From assembly GCF_003711205.1 (NCBI RefSeq), contig NZ_CP031013.1:1488001-1552000 (forward strand): 64,000 bases of DNA, read 5' to 3'. Positions within the stretch are counted from its first letter, which is position 1. Each line of letters begins with the position of its first letter. The notes below the pieces were generated by a model. That model was not told the origin of the DNA, did no database searches, and worked only from the letters and a program-made list of their open reading frames with translations. A program made the translations under genes and the position numbers. This stretch comes from Polaromonas sp. SP1 (lineage in GTDB: Bacteria; Pseudomonadota; Gammaproteobacteria; Burkholderiales; Burkholderiaceae_C). Below, piece after piece: positions 57,904 through 64,000 of this stretch.

Positions 57904-60024
57904 ATGAAATCAACGAACAAACGTGGTGCAGGCCTGGCCGCAACGGCGGTGCTGACAGCTATTGCGGCGGGCGTGCTGGCCGGCTGCGGCAGCGGCGCGG
58001 GTGAGCAGGTCAACATCAAGCCGGCCTACATCGGCGTCATCACCACCGGCGTGTACGACGGCGGCAACGACGACCTGCTGACCGCGGGCCTCGGCAAGAC
58101 CGGCCTGGCCGCACCAGCGCCGCAACCGGTGGACCCGCTGAACCCGAGCGCCGCCGAGCTGCGCCGCATCGCCATCTACAACAACTACCGCGCCATCCTT
58201 GATATCTCTCCCGGCGGCGGCTACGGCACGCTCTACGGCCCCAATGTGGATGCGCGCGGCAACGTCACCGCCAGCGAAGGCAAGATCGCCGGCACCGAAT
58301 ACATCGCTTACTCCGACGACGGCAGCGGCCGGCAGAACGTCACCATGATGGTCCAGGTGCCGGCGAGCTTTAACCCGGCCAGCCCGTGCATCGTCACCGG
58401 CACCTCCAGCGGCTCGCGCGGCATTTACGGCGCGATTGGCTCGTCGGGCGAATGGGGCCTGAAAAACGGCTGCGCCGTGGCCTATACCGACAAGGGCACC
58501 GGCAGCGGCATGCATGACCTGCAGAACAACACCGTGCATTTGCAAAACGGGCTGCGCGCCGATGCGGGCGCGGCCGGCAATGCCTCCAACTTCACCGCCA
58601 ACCTCAGCCCGGCCGACCGCGCGGCCTTCAACGCCGCCTGGCCCAACCGATTTGCGGTCAAGCACGCGCATTCGCAGCAAAACTCTGAAAAAGACTGGGG
58701 CCGCTATACCTTGCAGTCGGTGGAGTTTGCCTACTTCATCCTCAACGAGCGTTATGGCCAGCCGTCACGCGACGGCGGCGCGCGCCTGCGGACGCTGAAC
58801 CCGTCCAACACCATCGTGATTGCCTCCAGCGTCTCCAACGGCGCGGGCGCAGCGCTGGCCGCGGCTGAGCTGGATACGCAGGGCCTCATCAGCGGCGTGG
58901 CGGTCGGCGAGCCGCAGATCCAGCTCGTGCCCGATGCGCGGCTGAGCGTGCGGCGCGGCAACAGCGTGCTGGCCGGCACCGGCAAGCCGCTGTATGACTA
59001 CACCACGCTGGCGAATTTGCTGCAGCCCTGTGCCGCACTGGCATCGCCCGCTACCAATGTCTTCAACACCATCAACCCGGCGATCGCCGCCAACCGCTGC
59101 GCCGTGCTCAAGGCCAACGGCATGGTCAACGGCAACACCACGGCCGAGCAGGCCGGCAGCGCCATGGCCACGCTGGTGCAGGCGGGTTGGCAGCCTGAGG
59201 GCAACGATTTGCAGGCTTCGCACTATTCATTCGCCACCCTGCCGGTGGCGCTGACGTATGCCAACGCTTACGGCCGCGCCGGTGTGCAGGACAACCTGTG
59301 CGGCTACAGCTTTGCCGCGACCGCCCCGGCTGCATCGCCCACACCCAATCTGGTGGTGCCTGCGCCTGCCGGCCCGATCGCCACGTCCTTCGGTACCGGC
59401 AACGGCGTGCCGCCGACGGCGGGCATCAACATCGTCAACAACGCGAGCGTGGGTGGCCCGATGCTGGATGCGGCTTCCATCTCGCCCGGCAACCTGCAGG
59501 ACTACAACAGCCCCGGCGCGCTGTGCCTGCGCAATCTGGTCACCGGCACCACGCCCGACGCCCTGCGCGTGCGTGAGGGCATCCAGCAGGTGCTGCGCAC
59601 CGCCAACCTGCAGGGCAAGCCCGCGCTGATCGTGCACGGCCGCTCCGACACATTGGTGCCGGTGGCGTTTACGTCGCGGCCCTACCTGGGCCTGAACAAG
59701 ATGGTGGAAGGCCGCAGCAGCAAGCTCTCGTACATCGAAGTCACCAACGCGCAGCACTTTGATGCCTTCCTCGGCTTTCCGGGCTACAGCCACCGGCTGG
59801 TGCCGCTGCACCGCTACTTCGTGCAGGCCATGGACATGATGTATGCCCACCTGAAAACCGGCGCGCCGTTGCCTGACAGCCAGGTGGTGCGCACGGTGCC
59901 GCGCGGCCTGAACGGCACGGCGCCCAACCCGATCACGCTGACGAATGTGCCGCCCATCCAGGTGGTGCCGGCTGCGGCCAACCGCATCACCTACGGCAAC
60001 AACGTGGTGACGATCGCGGACTAA
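57904..60024 (+). CDS. D-(-)-3-hydroxybutyrate oligomer hydrolase
   Basis: A 706-residue lipoprotein-type enzyme of the 3HBOH family, which cleaves water-soluble 3-hydroxybutyrate oligomers produced from polyhydroxybutyrate. The signal peptide ends at a lipobox LAGC (Cys28). The catalytic-serine region reads TIVIASSVSNGAGAALAAAE, and the C-terminal part has ALIVHGRSDTLVPVAFTSRP, which resembles the Asp/His part of an alpha/beta hydrolase. GGAGG precedes ATG 57904. Placed at the outer face of the cell envelope, it would act with an extracellular PHB depolymerase. The stop overlaps the convergent MFS gene by four bases. Confidence 0.9.
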   Translation: MKSTNKRGAGLAATAVLTAIAAGVLAGCGSGAGEQVNIKPAYIGVITTGVYDGGNDDLLTAGLGKTGLAAPAPQPVDPLNPSAAELRRIAIYNNYRAILDISPGGGYGTLYGPNVDARGNVTASEGKIAGTEYIAYSDDGSGRQNVTMMVQVPASFNPASPCIVTGTSSGSRGIYGAIGSSGEWGLKNGCAVAYTDKGTGSGMHDLQNNTVHLQNGLRADAGAAGNASNFTANLSPADRAAFNAAWPNRFAVKHAHSQQNSEKDWGRYTLQSVEFAYFILNERYGQPSRDGGARLRTLNPSNTIVIASSVSNGAGAALAAAELDTQGLISGVAVGEPQIQLVPDARLSVRRGNSVLAGTGKPLYDYTTLANLLQPCAALASPATNVFNTINPAIAANRCAVLKANGMVNGNTTAEQAGSAMATLVQAGWQPEGNDLQASHYSFATLPVALTYANAYGRAGVQDNLCGYSFAATAPAASPTPNLVVPAPAGPIATSFGTGNGVPPTAGINIVNNASVGGPMLDAASISPGNLQDYNSPGALCLRNLVTGTTPDALRVREGIQQVLRTANLQGKPALIVHGRSDTLVPVAFTSRPYLGLNKMVEGRSSKLSYIEVTNAQHFDAFLGFPGYSHRLVPLHRYFVQAMDMMYAHLKTGAPLPDSQVVRTVPRGLNGTAPNPITLTNVPPIQVVPAAANRITYGNNVVTIAD

Positions 60025-61274
60025 ATCGGCGAAGGCGCAGCGGGTGGCGCCGGCAGCAGCCGGTAGGCCCCCGCCCCGGCCGCCAGCAGCGCGGCGATGC
60101 ACGCCAATACCGCCGTGAAGGGGTCCAGGCCCCGCTGCGCGGCCAAAGAGGCAACCAGGCCCGTGAGCCACTGCATGCCCGCCACACCCAGAAACATCGC
60201 CATCGTGAAGACCGCCATGGCGCGGCCCGTCAGCGCTGCCGGGTAGGCGGCGCGCACGTCGGCGTACTGCAGCACCAGGTAGCCTGAGAGCAAACCGATC
60301 ACCACCGGCCCGGCCACGTCGATGATCGTGCTGTGGGTAAAGGCAAACGCGGCAAACAGCGCGGCCAGCAGCAGCGTCAGCCCGGTGATCCAGCGGCGGC
60401 GGTGCGCGGGGCCCGGGTCCAGCCGGCCGAAGAGCGGCGGGCCGAAGAGCGAAGCCACCGACATCACCAGCGCGACGTTGCCGCTTTGCACGAGGGAGAA
60501 CTCATGCCGCTGCATCAGCATGGGCCCCAGCCACAGGCCGCGCAGCGAGATGAACGACGCATAGCCCACGGCCGACATGATCAGAATGCCCCAGCTGTAA
60601 GGCAGCGTGAGCAGCGCGCCGAATTTGCCAAAGGCCTCGCGCACCGATTCGCGTGGCGCCGATGTGGCTGCATGCTGCGCCGGCTCGTGCACAAAGATAA
60701 AGATCAGCATCCAGGCCAGCGCGGCCATCGCGCCCAGCACCCAGAAGCCCATGCGCCAGGAGGTGGCCTCGATCAGCCAGGCCAACGGTGTGCCGGTCAG
60801 CAGCATGCCCAGGCCGCCCAGGCCCAGCGTGAGGCCCGACACGGCGGCAAAGCGGCTGGTGGGAAAGTGACGCGCGATGAACACCGTGCACACCAGAAAG
60901 GCCGGCGCGCAGCCCATGCCGATCAACACCTGGCCCGCCACCAGCAGGCCGTAGTTGCCGGCCAGCGCCGACAGCGCAGAGCCGGCAATCGCCAGCGGAA
61001 ACGCCGCCAGCACGGTGCGCCGCACGCCGTGCAAATCAATGCCGATGCCCATAAAGAGCTGCATCGCGCCAAACGGAAAATGAAACGCGCCGGCAAACAG
61101 GCCCAGGGCTTGTGCGGTGAGGTGAAAGTCAGCCTGCAGCGGCGCGGCCATGATGGCGGCCACGGTGCGAAACGACTGGCTGAGCGCGACGGCGGTCGCC
61201 AGCGCAAACAGCATGACCCAGATGGCGCGGGGGGTGTGGGGGTTGGGTGCAGAGGTGTGTGCGGATTCAGCCAA
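60021..61274 (-). CDS. MFS transporter
   Basis: A 417-residue transporter of the major facilitator superfamily with about twelve membrane segments. After helix 1 (WVMLFALATAVALSQSFRTV) comes FGAMQLFMGIGIDLHGVRRT, carrying the loop 2-3 motif in altered form (GIDLHGVRR). The middle loop (RESVREAFGKFGALL) links the two halves. It is likely an importer or exporter of small organic acids; the substrate is not readable. The ATG at 61274 lacks a strong ribosome binding site. Its 3' end overlaps the oligomer hydrolase stop. Confidence 0.88.
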   Translation of the reverse strand: MAESAHTSAPNPHTPRAIWVMLFALATAVALSQSFRTVAAIMAAPLQADFHLTAQALGLFAGAFHFPFGAMQLFMGIGIDLHGVRRTVLAAFPLAIAGSALSALAGNYGLLVAGQVLIGMGCAPAFLVCTVFIARHFPTSRFAAVSGLTLGLGGLGMLLTGTPLAWLIEATSWRMGFWVLGAMAALAWMLIFIFVHEPAQHAATSAPRESVREAFGKFGALLTLPYSWGILIMSAVGYASFISLRGLWLGPMLMQRHEFSLVQSGNVALVMSVASLFGPPLFGRLDPGPAHRRRWITGLTLLLAALFAAFAFTHSTIIDVAGPVVIGLLSGYLVLQYADVRAAYPAALTGRAMAVFTMAMFLGVAGMQWLTGLVASLAAQRGLDPFTAVLACIAALLAAGAGAYRLLPAPPAAPSPI

Positions 61275-61486
61275 GAGGATTCCTGATGCGGTGCTGCCAG
61301 CCAGTTTAGGCCGTGACGGCCGCCCGTGAAGTCCCGCGTTGACAAATTACTTTAACCGTGAATAATTAAATCGCGAACTGTGCATGGCACAAATGCTGCA
61401 AGGGGATGGGTGTTATCACGGCAACCGGCAAAGTACCGGGCCGCCGCGATCAATGGCGTGACAGCCTGTTTCTTTGGAGCGACCGC

Positions 61487-62476
61487 ATGACCGTGTTCAA
61501 GTCTTCCCTGGCAGCGCTGCTGCTGGCCGTTACTGCTTCTACATCTTTTATCGCTGCGCCCGCGCTGGCGCAAACCTATCCGTCCAAGCCGATCCGCATC
61601 GTCGTGCCCTACCCAGCCGGCGGCGGCATCGACGTGATCTCGCGCGTCATCGGCGAGCGCCTTGGCCGCAGCCTGGGTCAGCCGGTGTTGATCGACAACA
61701 AGCCCGGCGCCGGCACGCTTCTGGCGGCCGAGTTTGTGGCGCGCGCGCCGGCCGACGGCTACACGCTGATGGTCACCACCGACTCCACGCTCACCATCAA
61801 CCAGCACCTCTACGCCAAGCTGCCCTACGACCCGGTAAAAGATTTCGCGCCCATCACGCAGCTGGTGCTGCTCAACCAGCTGCTGCTGGCCAACCCGGCC
61901 GTGCCCACCAACAACCTGAAAGAGCTGATCGCCTACGCCAAGGCCAACCCAGGCAAACTCAACTATGCGTCGTACGGCAGCGGCAGCCAGCCGCACCTGG
62001 CGATGGAAACGCTGAAAGCCCAGGCCGGCATCGACATCGTGCATGTGCCCTACAAAGGCATTCCGCAGGCCGTGCCCGCAGCGCTGGCCGGTGAGGTGCA
62101 GCTCACCTTCTCGGGCGCGGCCTCGTCGCAGGCGCACATCAGGGCGGGCAAGCTCAAGGCCCTGGCCGTGGGCGGCAAGACACGCATGGCCGCGCTGCCC
62201 GATGTGCCGACGTTCACCGAGTCGGGTTTTCCGGATGTGCCGTCCAACGCCTGGTTTGGCCTCTTTGCGCCCGCCGGCACGCCGCGCGACGTGATCATGA
62301 AGCTGCACGCCGAAGTCACGCGCATTTTGAAAGACCCGGAGTTTGTGCAAAAGGAAATCGTCGCCAAGTCGTATGACCTGGTGGCCAGCACGCCGGAAGA
62401 GTTCGCCGCCTTCCTGGTGGCCGACAGCGTGCGCAATGCGCGCGCGGTGAAGATCTCCGGCGCCAAGGTCGAATAG
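61487..62476 (+). CDS. Bug/TctC-type tripartite tricarboxylate receptor
   Basis: A 329-residue periplasmic binding protein of the Bug family, very abundant in Burkholderiales. The signal peptide (SSLAALLLAVTASTSFIAAP, cut near ALA-QT) precedes YPSKPIRIVVPYPAGGGIDV, LDNKPGAG-like IDNKPGAGTLLAAEFVARA, the segment GSGSQPHLAMETLKAQAGID and GLFAPAGTPRDVI. It binds an organic acid between two lobes through water molecules and the phosphate-like carboxylate. GGAG is seven bases before ATG 61487. No TctA/TctB permease is near; the next gene starts one base after the stop and encodes a hydrolase, so the pair may scavenge an ester or amide. The gap 61275-61486 shows nothing else. Confidence 0.92.
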   Translation: MTVFKSSLAALLLAVTASTSFIAAPALAQTYPSKPIRIVVPYPAGGGIDVISRVIGERLGRSLGQPVLIDNKPGAGTLLAAEFVARAPADGYTLMVTTDSTLTINQHLYAKLPYDPVKDFAPITQLVLLNQLLLANPAVPTNNLKELIAYAKANPGKLNYASYGSGSQPHLAMETLKAQAGIDIVHVPYKGIPQAVPAALAGEVQLTFSGAASSQAHIRAGKLKALAVGGKTRMAALPDVPTFTESGFPDVPSNAWFGLFAPAGTPRDVIMKLHAEVTRILKDPEFVQKEIVAKSYDLVASTPEEFAAFLVADSVRNARAVKISGAKVE

Positions 62477-62477
62477 C

Positions 62478-63380
62478 TTGCCGGGCGACGCGAACACCGC
62501 CGCCGTCTGGCGCGGCTACAACCAGGCGGAACTCGACCGCCAGTACAACAGCCGCGGCACCGTACCTGACGTGACGGTTTACCTGCGTGAATACGCCGAG
62601 CGCAGCGCAGCCGCCAAGGCCTCGCTGGCCTGCATGGAAAACATCGCCTACGGGCTGGGCGACGACGACCGGCTCGATCTTTTCCCCGTGCCCGGCGCGC
62701 GCGGTGCGGCGCCGGTGCTGGTGTTTTTGCACGGTGGCGACTGGCGTGCGCTTTCCAAAGACGAGAGCGCTTTTGCCGCGCCCGCGTATGTCGGCGCCGG
62801 TGCGATGTTTGTCGCGCTCGACTTCACGCTGGTGCCCGAAGCGACCTTGCCGGAAATGGGCGCGCAGGTGCGCCGTGCGCTGCACTGGCTGTGGTTGAAC
62901 GTGGCGCTGCACGGCGGCGACCCGTCGCGCATCCACATCGCTGGGCATTCATCAGGCGCCAACCTCGTCGGCCAGGTGCTGATGACGGATTGGCAACGTG
63001 AATTTGATGCGCCGGCAGACCTCGTCAAAAGCGCCTGTTTCATGAGCGGCCTCGGCGACCTCGAACCGGTGCGCCTGTCGTTCCGCAACGAAAAACTCAG
63101 CCTCACGCCTGAGACCGTCGCGGAGGTATCACTGCTGCGACGCGGCGCCGTGGTGCGCTGCCCCTTGCTGGTGGCCGTGGGTGGCAACGAGACTGAAGAC
63201 TACCTGCGCCAAAGCCGCGAGGTGGCCAGGTGGTGGGCCGCGCGCGGCGAGCCGGCGCAGCTGATCGCGCCCGCCGGGCGGCATCACTTTGACACGGTGC
63301 TGGAATGGGCCGACCCGGCGAGCGAACTCTTCCAGGAGCAACTCGCGTTGATGGGTCTTGGCGCAGGGGCTGCGGCATGA
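62478..63380 (+). CDS. Alpha/beta hydrolase, arylformamidase/esterase-like
   Basis: A 300-residue alpha/beta hydrolase. The N terminus (WRGYNQAELDRQYNSRGTVP) is the hallmark of the arylformamidase-type group, followed by the oxyanion FLHGGDW, the nucleophile elbow AGHSSGANL (catalytic Ser) and a C-terminal AGRHHFDTV giving the His. TTG 62478 is used because it lies just after the Bug stop with AAGG nine bases upstream, and no ATG occurs near. It is followed by a paralogue in ATGA overlap. Substrates may be esters or formyl-amides. Confidence 0.82.
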   Translation: MPGDANTAAVWRGYNQAELDRQYNSRGTVPDVTVYLREYAERSAAAKASLACMENIAYGLGDDDRLDLFPVPGARGAAPVLVFLHGGDWRALSKDESAFAAPAYVGAGAMFVALDFTLVPEATLPEMGAQVRRALHWLWLNVALHGGDPSRIHIAGHSSGANLVGQVLMTDWQREFDAPADLVKSACFMSGLGDLEPVRLSFRNEKLSLTPETVAEVSLLRRGAVVRCPLLVAVGGNETEDYLRQSREVARWWAARGEPAQLIAPAGRHHFDTVLEWADPASELFQEQLALMGLGAGAAA

Positions 63381-64000
63381 ACGCCGGCATAAAGGGCCCA
63401 GCCGTCTGGCTGGACATGGACCAGGCCGAGCTGGACGCCTCTTACAACCAGGCCGTGTACGCGCCCAATGTGGCCGAGGTGCTGCAGCGCTACGCCGATG
63501 GCAGCGAGGCTGCGCGCGCCGTGTTGGGCGAGCCGCTGCGCTTTGCGTATGGCGACAGCGCCGTTGAAGCCCTGGACGTCTACCCCACCCACAAGCCCGA
63601 TGCGCCGGTTGCCATCTTCATCCACGGCGGGGCCTGGCGTTCAGGGCAGGCGCGTGACTACGGCTTTCCCGCAGCGCTGTTGGTGCAGGCCGGGGCGCAC
63701 CTGGTGGTGCCCGACTTTGCGGCGGTGCAGGACGTGGACGGCAACCTGATGGCGATGGCCGATCAGGTCAGGCGCGCGGTGGCCTGGGTGCACGCGAATG
63801 CGGCGCGCTTTGGCGGCAACGCCGGGCGCATTCACGTGCTGGGGCATTCGTCGGGTGCGCACCTGGCGGGTGTGGTGCTGACGACCGATTGGGCGGGCGG
63901 CTACGGTTTGCCGGCCGATATCGTCAAGGGCGGCCTGTGCTGCAGCGGCATCTTTGACCTGAAGCCGCCGCGGCTTTCGGCGAGGAGCAGCTACGTGCGG
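63377..64000 (+). CDS. Alpha/beta hydrolase, paralogue of preceding gene (3' end outside window)
   Basis: The frame from ATG 63377 is open to the last base, giving 208 residues of a longer protein. It shares the layout of the preceding gene: VWLDMDQAELDASYNQAVYA, the oxyanion FIHGGAWRSG, the nucleophile GHSSGAHLAG and SGIFDLKPPRLSARS. The latter parts match the arylformamidase-like group even more closely. The ATGA overlap with the upstream stop shows coupling. Together with the Bug protein it forms a three-gene unit. The two hydrolases probably arose by tandem duplication. Confidence 0.85.
   Translation, partial: MNAGIKGPAVWLDMDQAELDASYNQAVYAPNVAEVLQRYADGSEAARAVLGEPLRFAYGDSAVEALDVYPTHKPDAPVAIFIHGGAWRSGQARDYGFPAALLVQAGAHLVVPDFAAVQDVDGNLMAMADQVRRAVAWVHANAARFGGNAGRIHVLGHSSGAHLAGVVLTTDWAGGYGLPADIVKGGLCCSGIFDLKPPRLSARSSYVR

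Overview
The window is about 64 kb of GC-rich, gene-dense bacterial chromosome. Gene content and style point to a betaproteobacterium of the Comamonadaceae (Polaromonas/Rhodoferax/Variovorax type). The evidence is tandem tkt-gap, a Bug/TctC-type binding protein, a DctPQM TRAP transporter beside indolepyruvate oxidoreductase genes, a hydroxybutyrate-oligomer hydrolase, many LysR and TetR regulators each paired with an oxidoreductase or transporter, and short dispersed repeats between genes. This placement is from family knowledge; no rRNA or tRNA gene is visible to confirm it. I see no insertion sequence, prophage, CRISPR array, replication origin or tRNA.

Layout. 1-2.6 kb: central carbon metabolism (end of tkt, then gap). 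2.6-8.1 kb: a lipoprotein, dkgB-type aldo-keto reductase, a small membrane protein, a pirin and a YadGH-type ABC exporter. 8.5-12.2 kb: a collagen-like lipoprotein, then a five-gene cassette of small detoxification-type proteins (VOC, SnoaL, VOC, YCII, GST) facing a TetR gene across a twin operator. 12.3-31 kb: a run of regulator/effector pairs (LysR/MFS, LysR/SDR, AraC/AhpD, LysR/AKR, GlxA-like/TehA-like) with a Tat-exported hydrolase, membrane glucose dehydrogenase, zinc alcohol dehydrogenase, secreted protease and FAD oxidoreductase. 31-39 kb: small secreted and stress proteins, a MerR/AKR unit with a very short promoter-to-start distance, an AT-rich orphan, and a VOC/DTW gene pair followed by a 130-bp duplicated fragment of the DTW gene.

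39.1-43.4 kb is the most unusual part. A NERD-nuclease/SF1 helicase is followed on the same strand by a large AT-rich AAA_13-type ATPase. The ATPase has a CxxC hook and a C-terminal Arg-x3-Glu...His pattern resembling the PrrC/RloC tRNA nucleases. This is a candidate defence module, not one I recognise as named. 43.6-49.9 kb: SnoaL-like protein, GlsB, two Hsp20 chaperones behind a likely sigma-32 promoter, a threonine-synthase-like enzyme divergent from a YheO-type regulator, and a HipBA toxin-antitoxin pair with its operators. 49.9-57.8 kb: a TRAP transporter and iorAB, all on one strand, with a divergent LysR. 57.9-64 kb: hydroxybutyrate-oligomer hydrolase, MFS transporter, Bug protein and two tandem related hydrolases, the last cut by the window end.

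At a larger scale, eleven copies of one 50-70 bp structured repeat lie between genes, all in the same orientation. Seven of them sit between convergent genes, where ordinary terminators are otherwise found. Two further palindromic repeat families are also present. Coordinates of starts were chosen by ribosome binding sites, signal peptides and family length; where a start is doubtful this is stated.
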